A DNA stretch of 64,000 bases from Torymus aiolomorphi (taxonomy: Eukaryota; Arthropoda; Insecta; Hymenoptera; Torymidae), in NCBI GenBank assembly GCA_036365515.1, contig CM070873.1:218538876-218602875 (forward strand), read 5' to 3'. Under the pieces are notes generated by a model. That model was not told the origin of the DNA. It did no database searches and saw nothing but the letters and a program-made list of their open reading frames with translations. Positions 44,935 through 57,365 of this stretch are shown one piece after another (the first letter of the stretch is position 1; each line of letters begins with the position of its first letter). The translations under genes were made by a program, and so were the position numbers.

Positions 44935-45379
44935 ATAAACATCTTAGTTGTTGTTTGTTTTATGTGTGATTCATTGAAAGCAATGAAACTGTCATTTTCT
45001 TCATTGACATCCACGTACTCTATTTGCTCTGTCAAATATGAAGACAAATTTTTAACATTCTTCTAAAATTATATCTCATATAAAAAATTTTCATGATGAG
45101 AATATATAGATACATCTTGAAAAATATTGTGTCGTAAATAGTATTTGCCTGCTCTTCCATAATAATATTGGTTTGGTTTTTCTTTCTTGAATAGTACTAT
45201 ATTCTTACTATATCTTCTTTAATATAAATTATTCTATTCTTAAGCGTCTGTTCTTGTATTAAAATAACTTGTTCTTGTCCATTAATAATAAAATAACCAC
45301 CAGAGTCATGAGGGCACTCGTTCATTTTTGTTAATTCAAAATTAGATTTTTCAGACAGTACACAATTAGAACTCAACAT
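44935..45379 (-). pseudogene. POLR3B: RNA polymerase III second-largest subunit (POLR3B) remnant
   Basis: The 60-residue frame at 45197-45379 has [31 protein letters not shown] and [12 protein letters not shown], the RPC2-type version of the conserved SxxCxL...DxGGYFIIxGxEKV region of multisubunit polymerases. Downstream in shifted frames KYYLRHN is visible near 45140, and at about 45020-44940 EYVDVNEENDSFIA, a segment that lies far C-terminal in the intact protein. Several hundred residues between the two are missing, and stops and shifts are present. It is therefore a decayed, internally deleted copy. An RPB2 or RPA2 origin is less likely given the MLxSSNCVL start. Confidence 0.75.
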
Positions 45380-45499
45380 TATTGGCTATATTACATATAT
45401 CTCCATATTTCCAAAATGAGTAGAAAAAAATCTTCTGGTATAATATCTGTAAGATAATAATTAATGAATTCTTCCTTGTTAAAAAATATTTTTTAACAG

Positions 45500-46980
<1,481 letters not shown>

Positions 46981-46993
46981 TAACAAAGAAGAG

Positions 46994-47061
<68 letters not shown>

Positions 47062-47066
<5 letters not shown>

Positions 47067-48000
47067 AATACTTATCTAACTAATAAAAGTTATTTTCTCC
47101 GTTGATTGATACACATAATTCTTCTCATAATTAGTTGATTTCTTGAGATCTTTGAAATATATTATTATTAACTAACTCATTAAATGATAACATTTTTATA
47201 TAAAAATACTGATATGTTATATGTAAGGTTAGGCGTCGACCAGATACGGGTGTGTATATGTACTATATATATATATAAATATATATAGATATACAAGCGT
47301 AAAATAGACGACAACCGGAAGTGTCGTAAGAGCTGCAAACCGGATATCGGAATAACGAGAAGAAAAGTTCGGAAAGGAAACAGCAGATACAAAAAATTCA
47401 GCTCTCTATATCTTTTGAACGAGATAATCTTTTTAAATAAAATCTTTTGAATTGAGTAGAGCAATGAAATGGCTTTCGATTAAGAGGGATATGTTATATA
47501 GTAAAAACTAACGCAATATACGCAAAAGCGCATTGAATTTTTCGTACACCCATTTCAATGTATATGTAGCACGGGTCGCTTCTTTAGGCTTCTTCTATAA
47601 TTGTCTTCGGAACGCTCCCGCGCTCCTTGATTTTCATACATTACTTCTTTTTTTTATTGAAACGAAAAAAGTTTCCAACGTCACCTTTGCGGTACTATTA
47701 ACAGACGCGTCGGATTTTTATTTAAAGTGGTATCCTTCGCCAATCGTCCTACATAACCATTTCTTCTATTAAAATAAAATATATTACAAATAACCGTTTA
47801 AGGAATAGCTTAAAGGAATTCTCTCGATTTTGAATAAGAAAGCAGATTTTAATAAAATTTGAAGGACTGGTTAGTATAATTCTTAAAATAACTCAGTTAA
47901 ATTTATCGAACCAAAAGGTACCTAGGAAGCAAGATATTGATGTTTTCGTTTAAGTAATTTAACCTGGAGTCTTATGGGAATTCGCACAAATTTACGTATT
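47062..48000. other. Mixed AT-rich stretch, no gene recognised
   Basis: Small frames have no family resemblance. The block at 47785-47880 (CGTTTAAGGAATAGCTTAAA, TTCTCTCGATTTTGAAT) also occurs at 38870-38955. Confidence 0.4.
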
Positions 48001-48009
48001 TTTCAGGGC

Positions 48010-48410
48010 ATTAAAAGTTGTCTGGAATGAAAAAATGTTCATCCAACGATAAGCATGCGACGAACGATTACACAGGCCCACAAAAAAATGTGCCTGGTTC
48101 TGGGATGGAGACTACTTTTTTCTTATGTATTTTTTTCCGCTGAATCCGAATTCGTCATTAAAAATAGGGGTTCTGTGATAAGAACTTGAGAATATCAAAA
48201 ACATTATTTCCTTCACATCAGAAGCACTTTGTTTTTATGTACTTTGGCCTGCTGAATCCGAATTTACTATGGAAAAAGAGGTTTGACCGACGGGTTTCGG
48301 AAATAACCTCAAAAAACTGCTCAAAAATCTCATGCATAAGAACTAAATTGGCTTACGCTTGCGTATACGTTTGTCATCGAACGACCTGTGCAAAGGATTT
48401 CTACGCCGCT
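48010..48410 (-). repeat. Terminal-type repeat of the LLPPLHIKLGLMKQF transposon family, copy 1 side
   Basis: ATTACACAGGCCCACAAAAA and two GCTGAATCCGAAT blocks match the outer and repeat segments of the nested element at 54738-58235, linking copy 1 of the transposase-like gene to the same transposon family. Confidence 0.65.
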
Positions 48411-50202
48411 TTTCGTTATTAGATTGTACATCTCTTTTTAGCATCCAACAATAGTCCGCCATCATGTTCACGCTCCATTTTCCTTGCCACCTAAGCTCAA
48501 ATTCTTTTATGTCCTGATGAAATCTTTCACCTTGTTCTTTACTGAAGTCCCAAGGTTTGGTGGAAATTGATCAATGTGCGAATCGAGAAAGTGGAATTTC
48601 AAATTCATTAAGCAACCTAAACTTTTGAAGTTTTCTACTATAGTTTCTACGATGCTCTTATAATTCGCATCTTTATTATTACCAAGAAATGTGGTTGCAA
48701 CATCTTTGAAGCTCAACCAGGCTGCCTTCTCGATATCATTCATACTTTTAACAAACTCTTCCTCCCTGAACATTTTGCGAATTTGAGGTCCATCAAAGAT
48801 ACCTTCCTTCAATTTAACCAGAGTTACATTCTTAAAGATGCTTTCTAAGTATCTGAAGCAGCGCCCTTCTTTATCGAGAGCTTTAAGAAATTGTTTCATC
48901 AGTCCTAATTTGATATCCAGAGGAGGTAAAAGAATTTTGCTAGGATCCACAAAAGGACGCTTGATGATATTGCTGGAACCTGAATTGCGTAATGGCCTCG
49001 CTGGCCATACTTTTACATTATAGTGTTTTGCTCTATCTCGACTGTCAAACATGCATAAATAGCATGGGTACTTGGTAAAACCTGATTGTTGATCCAGTAT
49101 CATGATCAATATTTTCAGGTCTCCGCAAATTAACCATTCGTGCTCACTATACTTTATTTTATTTAAAACCTTTTCGATGTTACAGTATTCTTCTTTGAGT
49201 TCAGTTAAATGGGCCAATGGCAACTAAGCCAGCACGTTCGTATTATGAAGGAGAACTGCCTTTAGGCTTTGCTTGGATGAATCAATGAATAACCTCCATT
49301 CTTCTGGCTTGTTTAAATTTGGTTGGACCTCATCAATAAGTCCTTGTACATCCGTACAGTACACTAGATCAGATTCGCCAGTGAAGTATTTCCGAAACGC
49401 TTCTTCTCGGTTTCGATAAAATGTGACGTTTACGCCCTGTTCTAATACGTTTTAAGACTTTAATTGTGAGGCCATTAATTCAACTGCATCTTTTGCTAAT
49501 CCTGCATTCCTAAACACGTCATTCAGTTGAGCTTGAGAGATCTTTTTTTGGTTTTTCTCTCTACCGACGGGAACGTACTCCTCATCACTGTTCTTCTTCA
49601 CTCTCGTCGGTTTCACTTTCTGCTTTCGTCAATGATTCACTTTCGTCAGTATCATCTTCTCTGTGGACATTGAGATTTTCTACTTCTTCTTCTGTACCAC
49701 CATCAACGTGCATACCATCCATTTCTTGTATAAAGCTGTCTCGTGAAGCCTCATCTATCAAACTTTCGACTAAATGCTTCTGTGGACGAACGACACTAGA
49801 TACTGTTGCATGCAATATTTTTTCTGAATGCATCTTATTTATCCCACTTACATTTGTCATGCAAAAGTAAGCCACTTTTGTCCAATGGTTTTTTCCAAAT
49901 AGCTGGTTTTACAAATTTTAATTTACTTTTACCTTCAGTTTTTTCGAAATTATCTAACATTTTGTAACAATTAGCACATATAATGTACGGAATCCAGGTC
50001 GAATTTTGCTGGGATATTTCTACTCCAAAGCATGCTTTGAATAAATCTTTAACTCTTTCAGCAATATGCTTCTTATGTTTTTCCACACGTATTCCGCACA
50101 AATGTAGCAATAACTTTCGGAATCACCTTCACAGTCGTGATCAACCTGTTGGTTAGATCCCGAAGGAATGTCAATTTTATTGAAATTAGTTTTGGTACCC
50201 AT
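48411..50202 (-). pseudogene. Transposase-like gene, copy 1 (LLPPLHIKLGLMKQF family)
   Basis: Minus-strand gene in at least four frame pieces. The N-terminus (50202-50020) has CYICAEYVW, and 50110-49835 has CANCYKMLDNF, together a C2..C2 zinc site resembling ZAD-type domains. An acidic linker follows (49875-49585). The largest piece, 49223-48507, has EWLICGDLKIL, KYPCYLCMF, ILLPPLDIKLGLMKQFLKAL, GPQIRKMF and LKFHFLDSHIDQFPPNLG. A basic tail with RRNPLHRSFDDK lies near 48400. Such proteins are widespread in arthropods and cnidarians and occur in transposon-like contexts; I do not know an established name, and catalytic residues are not proven. Frame breaks show it is inactive. Confidence 0.72.
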
Positions 50203-50790
50203 AAATTTATTGAAAAACCCGCACGATAGAACTCATGTCCCAATCGCAGGTGAGTCCGCTCTCCCTCGTACCTCCGCAGGCCTAAGTACGAGGGCTTTCC
50301 GACTTTGACGAGGGCAGTGTCAACTCGTCGTCGGACACACTATGGCATCATCCTCGCGTTCTAGCGTTACCCTGCAGGACAGCGCGCCTCGCTGACTTGG
50401 TTACCACGGAAGTTTGGAAGCGAATCATTCTACACATCCCCTTCGGGCAGTTGTCATCGTTCCAGTGTCTTCCGTGGCAGCAGGATCAGAGGATACATAT
50501 GCAGAATTCGGTAAATAAATTTTAAAGTTACTAAGTAAAGGAAACAATGTACACGAGATAACACTGCAAATACGTGAAGTGCATGAGATTCTTTCCATTT
50601 GAAGATTCAAGCCCTTATCAGACTGTATTGTTCTTTTCATTGACTTTCTTATCACCAAATTTAACTCAACGTAATATCTATTCGAATATTCCCAGTCTTC
50701 AGCTTTTAGAGATACAACAATATTCAGATTTATCTTCAGCCTGCCGTTGTTTCAAGTTATTTTCGTAGGCTGAATTCCAGAGAGTATATT
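50203..50790. other. Spacer between the head-to-head transposase copies
   Basis: GC-richer at 50230-50420 (CGCAGGCCTAAGTACGAGGG, GTCGTCGGACACAC), AT-rich after 50500. It may hold the promoter of copy 1. No gene is recognised. Confidence 0.4.
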
Positions 50791-50794
50791 TCTT

Positions 50795-52330
50795 ACAAAA
50801 TGTTAAATAAATTCGAAAAAACTGAAGGTAAAAGTAAATTAAAATTTCTGAAACCAGCAATTTGGAAAAAACCATTGGACAAAAGTGACTGTTACTTTTG
50901 CATGACAAATGTAAGTAGGATAAATAAGGTGCGTTTAGAAAAAATATTGTATGCAACAGTGACTAGTGTCGTTCGTCCACAGAAGCATTTAGTCGAAAGT
51001 TTGATAGATGAGGCTTTATGAGACAGCTTTATACAAGGAATGGATGATATGCAAGTTGATGGTGGTACAAGAAGAAGTAAAAAATCTCAATGTCCACAGA
51101 GAAGATGATACTGACGAAAGTGAATCATTGACGAAAGCAAAAAGTGAAACCGACGAGACTGAAGAAGAACTGTCTTCGGACAGTGATGAGGAGTACGTTC
51201 CCGTCGGTAGAGAGAAAAGCCAAAAAAAGATCTTTCAAGCTGAACTGAATGACATGTTTAGGAATGCAGGATTAGCGAAAGATGCAGTTAAATTAATGGC
51301 CTGACAATTGAAGTCTTATAACGTATTAGAACAGGGCGTAGACGTCACATTTTATCGAAACCGAGAAGAAGCGTTTCGGAATACTTCACTGGCGAATCTG
51401 ATCTAGTGTACTGTACGGATGTACAAGGACTTATTGATGAGTTCCAACCAAATTTATACAAGCCAGAAGAATGGAGGATATTCATCGATTCATCCAAGCG
51501 AAGTCTAAAGGCAGTTCTTCTTCACAATACGAACGTGCTGGCTCAGTTGCCATTGGCCCATTCAACTGAACTCAAAGAAGAATACTGTAACATCGACAAG
51601 GTTTTAAATAAAATAAAGTATAGCGAGCACGAATGGTTAATTTGCGGAGACCTGAAAATATTGACCATGATACTAGGTCAACAATCAGATTTTACCAAGT
51701 ACCCATGCTATTTATGCATGTTTGGCAGTCGAAATAGAGCAAAACACTATAATGTAAAAGTATGGCCAGCGAGGCCATCACTCACTTCAGGTTTCAGCAA
51801 TGTCATCAAGCGTCCTCTTGTGGATCCTAGTAAAATTCTTTTACCTCCTCTACATATCAAATTAGGACTGATGAAACAATTTGTTAAAGCTCTCGATAAA
51901 GAAGGGCGCTGCTTGAGATACTTAGAAAGCATCTTTAAGAATGTAACTCTGGTTAAATTGAAGGAAGGTATCTTTGATGGATCTCAAATTCGCAAAATGT
52001 TCAGGGAGGAAGAGTTTGTTAAAAGTATGAATGATATCGAGAAGTTAGCCTGGTTGAGCTTCAAAGATGTTGCAACCAAATTTCTTAGTAATAATAAAGA
52101 TGAGAACTATAAGAGCATCGTAGAAACTATGATAGAAAACTTCAAAAGTTTAGATTGCTTAATGAATTTGAAACTTCACTTTCTCGATTCGCACATTGAT
52201 GAATTTCCACCAAACCTTGGGGACTTCAGTGAAGAGCAAGGTGAAAGATTTCATCAGGACATGAAGGAATTTGAACGTAGGTGGCAAGGAAAATGGAGCG
52301 TGACATGATGGCGGACTATTGCTGGATGCT
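50795..52330 (+). pseudogene. Transposase-like gene, copy 2 (5'-truncated)
   Basis: Plus-strand homologue of copy 1 with several substitutions. It starts inside the zinc region (MLNKFEKTEGKSK), so the first Cys pair is missing. Frame pieces are 50800-51021, 51008-51304 and 51406-52308; the last is 300 residues and almost complete, with PLAHSTELKEEY, EWLICGDLKIL, LLPPLHIKLGLMKQF and DFSEEQGERFHQDM. A further shift leads into MMADYCWML codons, and coding ends where a Helitron end (CTAG at 52358) is inserted. The C-terminal basic tail present in copies 1 and 3 is thereby lost. Confidence 0.75.
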
Positions 52331-52357
52331 AAAAAGAGGTGTACAATCTAATAACAA

Positions 52358-52450
52358 CTAGGGGGGCTGCGCCCCCCTGCGTGCCTTCGGTACGCCAGCC
52401 CCCCCGCCCCCACACACACCTGCTCTGTAAAACTTCGTTTTTACATAATA
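52358..52450 (-). mobile_element. Helitron 3' end (hairpin + CTAG) inserted after transposase copy 2
   Basis: Plus-strand CTAGGGGGGCTGCGCCCCCC is, on the minus strand, a strong hairpin followed by CTAG and T. A second stem (GTGCCTTCGGTACGC) lies next to it. The corresponding site in copy 1 (near 48425) continues uninterrupted into the coding tail, so it is an empty-site comparison. Confidence 0.7.
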
Positions 52451-52599
52451 GACACGACCGCAATGCTCAGAAAAACCTTATAATTTTATTATTGCATTAA
52501 TTGTAATACTTATTGTCATCGTTATTATCATTAGAACACACATAAATACATCTCTGCAGTAAAATTTAAATGGAAATTACGCATTTCCCTACTGAAAAA

Positions 52600-52795
52600 G
52601 CCCACATGGGACCCACATGGAACGCATGTGGGAACTATGTGGGTCCCATGTGGGACCCTTGTGGGTCCTAGTGGGAACCATGTGGGAACCATGTGGGACC
52701 CATGTGAGAAATTGCTGCGGAATCCCATTGGGAACCATGTAGAACCCATGTAGGAAACACATGGGAACCATGTGGGTCCCATGTGGGTCCCACAT
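52600..52795. repeat. CACATGGGACC word array, left
   Basis: GTGGGACC, CATGTGGG, GGGAACCATGTGG and inverse forms occur about 15 times. Most words are self-complementary, so the array itself folds. Confidence 0.85.
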
Positions 52796-52924
52796 AACCA
52801 AACTAACAAAAATTAATAAAAAATAAATTTAAATGTTAATATTTTTATTTGCACATTTTATCATTTAAGTATCACATATAATATGCGAGAAAACCATTAA
52901 ATTTAGAAATTAAAAATTTTTTGC

Positions 52925-52990
52925 AGACGATGGGATCGAACATGCGACCCTTGGCATGGTAGTCGGACGCTCTAACCACTCACCTATGAA
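52925..52990 (-). ncRNA. tRNA-derived sequence, left arm
   Basis: Minus strand reads TGGTTAGAGCGTCCGACTAC (A-box-like) and then ATGTTCGATCCCATC (B box GTTCGATCC) at tRNA-like spacing. The acceptor stem and T-stem pairing are poor, so it is not a working tRNA; rather a SINE-type Pol III promoter relic. T5 follows about 15 bases after the B-box segment. Confidence 0.6.
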
Positions 52991-53493
52991 AGACTTCCAG
53001 CTGGTCTTTTCGAAAATGATACATAAGCTAATACTACGATGTACGCGTTATTCAATGGCTTGAGGTTACAATTTTTTTTTATTTCAGCTTAAAAATTTTC
53101 TTAATTATTGTTCAGCAATACGTATTTTTAAATTTAATTAAAAAAATAATCTAATCAATAATGAGATGAGTTACCTTTTGTATCAAGACGTATTGTTTGG
53201 ATGGATTATGAAAAACAGAAAATCGCATTAATTTAAAAAAAAAGTTCGCAGGGTTATAGTAATTAAAATTAAATAACAATGTCGGTATGGTAGAGATTTA
53301 TATGTACACCCTTTTCATATTTCCTTTATTCATGAAGAACAAAAATTATTATTATTTATTTATTATATTTTTGTATTAAGTAACTATATTAAATTTTATT
53401 ATCGATTAATAAAAAAAAGCCATTGAATAACGCGTACATCGTAGTATAGATTATGTATCACTTTCGAAAAGACCAACTGGAGTTAGTCTTTCA

Positions 53494-53560
53494 TAGGTAG
53501 GTGGTTAGAGCGTCCGACTACCGTGCCAAGGGTCGCGTGTTCGATTCCCATCGTCTGCAA
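53494..53560 (+). ncRNA. tRNA-derived sequence, right arm
   Basis: Mirror of 52925-52990: GTGGTTAGAGCGTCCGACTA, then GTGTTCGATTCCCATCG. It points outward to the right, as the left one points outward to the left. Same weak stems. Confidence 0.6.
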
Positions 53561-53684
53561 AAAATTTTTAATTTCTAAATTTAATGTTTCTCTCGCATAT
53601 TATATGTGATACTTAAATGATAAAATGTGCGAATAAATATTTTAACATTTAAATTTAGTTTTTACTATTTTTTTTAGCTTGGTC

Positions 53685-53803
53685 ATGTGGGACCCACATG
53701 GGTCCCACATGGTTCCCACATGGATCCCACTAGGACCCACAAGGGTCCCACATAGGACCCACATAGTTCTCACATGCGTCCCATGTGGGTCCCATGTGGG
53801 CTT
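53685..53803. repeat. CACATGGGTCC word array, right
   Basis: About nine copies of CCCACATGGGTCC-type words, shorter than the left array, so the two sides are not exact mirrors although the words match. Confidence 0.85.
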
Positions 53804-53815
53804 TTTCAGTAGGGT

Positions 53816-54519
53816 TACTATTACATATTTATTATTTTTTTGTAGAATATTTTCCTTATAATTCTACAAATATAGATATAAGCAGATAACTTTTCAAATA
53901 GTCTATGATTCATGTAAATTAATTAAGTATTATTAATTGATATGATTAAAGTACGCATAGGAATATTAAATATATAAGTACTATGATTGAAATTATATTT
54001 AAAATTAAAAACATTGTTTTCATTATTTCTATTTGAATTATAATAATAGTTTTTATTTTTATTTATGCAAATGTTGAATAGAAAAAAAGTTTTATTTCAA
54101 TGTTATCAACAACTTTTGTATTTGAAATTTTTGTGTTAAGTAAAATGCTTTTGAATAACATAAGGAAAAATACCGTTTCACTACTCCCGATTAATACAAA
54201 AATATAAAGATAAATTTTACACAGTTTAACGAAAACTGTAGACTAATCGCTCACTGATGTTCGTATAACTTATACATATACACACATGCACACATACACT
54301 AATACCGCAAATAGGAGAAAAACAAAAAGAGAAAACTCAACACTGGTGCATTCGTCAATGGTAATCTGGCTTGGTGCTGCGTGCGTGCAGAGTACTTACA
54401 TCAGCCGTAACGGCCATCTCGGCTATAGGCTGTGCATAGTGCGATCGCACTAGCGGAAAAACGCATGCGACCCACGTGACTGTGAGCGCTCCCTGATATA
54501 TAAGATATGATAATTCTAT
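53816..54519. other. AT-rich stretch, nothing recognised
   Basis: No convincing frame. A GC-richer patch at 54355-54500 precedes an AT tract. Confidence 0.4.
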
Positions 54520-54538
54520 ATATATATATATATATATA

Positions 54539-54582
54539 CTAGGGGGTACCCCCCTACTCGCTCCGCTCGTCAACCCCCCAAT
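54539..54582 (-). mobile_element. Helitron 3' end (hairpin + CTAG)
   Basis: Minus strand GACGAGCGGAGCGAGTAGGG, GC hairpin with GGTACC loop region, CTAG, then T. Same end as 38647, 41145 and 52358. Confidence 0.7.
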
Positions 54583-54789
54583 TTTGACAAGTAAATAATT
54601 TATTTATTTTCAACGTAGATATTTTTCATATGTTGTATTAATATGGTATTTTTCATATTTTGTATGGATGATAGTTTATACAAATGTAACACTTAAGAGT
54701 AGTTCTTAATTCTTAATTTCTGAAACGAAAGAATAGATTACACAGGCACATAAAAAAAAAGTGGTCTGTTACTGAGACTTGACATACCC

Positions 54790-55425
54790 CTTCTTATGCA
54801 TTTTGACGCGCTGAATCCGAATCCGAAGCCAGAATTGCGCCATCACCCCTCAGTTTTTTTTAAATCGTGTAAAACCACCCCTAAATCGAAAAATCCGGGA
54901 TATTCCGCTTTTAACGTTGGGAAAATTTTTATAAACTGCCTAAAAATTACTGCACATCTAAAGCTATACACATTTTGAGGCGCTGAATCCGAATCCAAAA
55001 GCAGATTTGTGCCATCACCCCTCAGTTCTTTTTAAATCGTGGAAAACCACCCCTAAATCCAAAAATCCGGTATATTCCGCTTTTAACGTTGGGAAAATTT
55101 GTGAAAACTGCCTAAAAATTACTGCAGATCTAAAGCTATACACATTTTGAGGCGCTGAATCCGAATCCAAATGCAGATTTGTGCCATCACCGCTCAGTGT
55201 TTTTTAAATCGTGGAAAACCACCCCTAAATTGAAAAATCCGGAATATTCCGCTTTTAACATTGGGCAAATTAGTACAAACTGCCTAAAAATGACTGCAGA
55301 TCTACTGCTATACATACTTTGAGGCACTGAATCCGAATTCGAAACGAGATTTACTACCTTCCCTCTACTTTTTTTTCAATCACGGAAAACCACCCCTACA
55401 TCGAAAAATTCGAAAAATTCAGCTT
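54790..55425 (+). repeat. 178-bp tandem repeats, left arm
   Basis: GCGCTGAATCCGAATCC ... GCCATCACCCCTCAGT ... TGGAAAACCACCCCTAAAT ... TATTCCGCTTTTAACGTTGG occurs four times, from about 54810, 54982, 55155 and 55327. Confidence 0.92.
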
Positions 55426-55429
55426 TTGA

Positions 55430-55830
55430 CCCTTTCAACCCCTAAACCCTGAACCCTTGAACTTATAACTCTTCAACCCTAAACCTTGAAGCCCTCAACG
55501 CTAAAACCCTTTAATCCTGAACCCTTTAACCCTGAATCCTTTAATCCCCAACTCTAGAATCCTTAAACATTGAACCCATAGCCCTTTAATCCTCAACCTT
55601 TTAAACTCTTAACCGTTGAACCCTGAACTCTTAAACCCATAAACCCTCAGATCCTGATCCCTTAAGCCCTCAACCCGTAAACCCTTGAACGATGAACCAT
55701 TAAACTCTGAACCCTTAAAGCATCAACCCTCAAACCATTAACTGTCCCTTAAAACCCTTAAAAAGTGAAAACTGAAACCCTCAGCTCTTAAACCCTCAAC
55801 CATTAAACCTTGCGTCTTTAAAAAACTAAT
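55430..55830 (+). repeat. Degenerate telomere-like words (CCCTGAACCCT)
   Basis: AACCCTGAACCCTTGAAC, AACCCTAAACC, CCCTCAACC and similar words, 10-14 nt apart over 400 bp. Not the canonical insect TTAGG telomere repeat. Confidence 0.88.
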
Positions 55831-55849
55831 TCAATTTTCTCTTTTTCGC

Positions 55850-56745
55850 TTATAGCGGGTTCTTTTATCCTCAAATGACCTGTGTAAAGGATTTCTGGAT
55901 CTTTTTGTATCACCTGGATTAGTTTCTCTTTCCAACATCTTGCAGTAGTCAGCCATCATATTAATACCTCAAGTGCCTTGATATCTCCTCTCCATTTCTA
56001 TAAGGTCTTCGTGAAATCGCTCACCTTGCTCTTCGCTGTAGTCACCTATGTTTTCAAGAAAGTATTGCAAATGGGCGTGCAAAAAATGTAATTTCACACT
56101 CATCAAACAACCTAAACGTTCGTAGTTATCGAATAAATCTGAAACAATTTGTTCATATTCCTGACTTTTCTGATTACCTAAAAAATTTCAGCAATACTTT
56201 GAAAACTGAGCCATGCTAACTTTTCTGTTTCGTTCATTGTGTTGATGAAATTAGGATCTCGAAACATTCTTCGAATTTGAGGGCCGTCAAAAATTCCTGC
56301 TTTTATTTTAGCGTTACTGAGACCTGGAAAATGATCTGACAAGTATTGGAAACATGCCCCTTCTTTATCTAATGCTTTAGTAAACTGCTTCATTAAACCA
56401 AGTTTAATGTGCAGTGGAGGAAGAAGGATTTTTAATGGATCGAGCAATGGTTCTTGAAGCACGTTGTAAGTACCTGGATTAAGCGCATTTCTTTTTGGCC
56501 ATTCTCTCTTCCTGTAATGATTTATGCGATCTCCGCTGTCCCATAAACATAGAAAGCACGGAAACTTTGTAAAACCTTACTGTTGTCCTAATATGATGGA
56601 TATGATTTATTTTCTCTAGGACATACTTCATATTTTCATAACTTTCTTTTAGTTTCGTGGAATGAGCTATTGGGATGCTTGCGTATTTATTTCCATTATG
56701 CAGCAAAACTGCCTTTAGACTTTGCTTTGGGGCTCAGGATTTATG
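55850..56745 (-). pseudogene. Transposase-like gene fragment, copy 3
   Basis: Third, more divergent member of the family at 48411 and 50795. Frames 56706-56479 (IPIAHSTKLKESYEN) and 56462-56178 (LPPLHIKLGLMKQFTKALDK, GPQIRRMF, ETEKLAWLSFQS), then shifted frames with a MMADYC segment and basic tail NPLHRSFEDKRTR near 55860. The N-terminal zinc region and the first third are absent, replaced by telomere-like words. It sits exactly between the mirrored arms of the foldback transposon. Confidence 0.72.
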
Positions 56746-57365
56746 GGGTATGGGTTTAAAGGTTCCAGGTTAAAGCGTTAAGCGTTTTAAGGTTTCGGGT
56801 TTAAAGGTTATAAGTTTAAGTGTTCAGGGTTTAAAAGTTAAAAGGGTAAAAGCTGAATTTTTCGAATTTTTCGATGTTGCCTATATTGGCATATACAAAT
56901 TTGCCTAATGTTAAAAGCGGAATATTCCAGATATTTCGATTAAGGGGTGGTTTTCCACGATTTAAAAAGAACTAAGGGGTGATGGCATAAATCTGCCTTT
57001 GGATTCGGATAGGATTGAGCGCATTTCTTCTTGACCATATAAGGGTTCGGAGTTTAGTGGTTCATCGTTCATGGGTTGAGGGCTTAAGGGTTCAGGATCT
57101 AAGATTTTAAGGGTTCAAGAGTTCAGGGTTCAACGGTTAAGGGTTTAAACGATTGAGGGTTAAAGCATTGTGGGTTTAATGTTTAAGGATTTTAGGGTTT
57201 GGAATTAAAGGATTCAGGGTTAAGGAGTTCAGGATTTAATGGTTCAGGTTTAAGGGATTCAGGATTTATGGGTTCAGGATTTAAGGGTTCAGTTTAAGCG
57301 TTGAAGGTTTCAAGTTTTAGGGTTTAAGGGTTATAAGTTCAAGGGTTCCGGGTTTGAGAAAGGGT
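56735..57365 (-). repeat. Degenerate telomere-like words, mirrored side
   Basis: GGGTTCAGGGTTTAAGGGTT-type words in inverse orientation on the other side of the gene, in two blocks (56735-56850 and 57040-57365). Confidence 0.88.

Larger units (their letters stand above)
52589..53815. mobile_element. Palindromic element with CACATGGGACC words and tRNA-like arms
   Basis: Outer ends CCCTACTGAAAAAGCCCAC (52589) and its complement GGGCTTTTTCAGTAGGG (53815). Next inward on each side is a word array (52600-52795, 53685-53803), then a mirrored 190-bp segment, a tRNA-like sequence, and mirrored flank to about 53060 / 53418. The central 355 bp are unpaired. No protein gene is visible; frames of 60-90 codons in the arrays translate the words. 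Confidence 0.82.

Noticed and set aside
52531..52809. 92- and 70-codon minus frames rich in Gly, His, Pro and Trp
   Set aside because: They read the CACATGGGACC words in two phases; the arms of the palindrome contain them too.
53494..53560. Functional tRNA gene
   Set aside because: A and B boxes fit, but acceptor and T stems do not pair, so a tRNA-derived repeat is the better reading.
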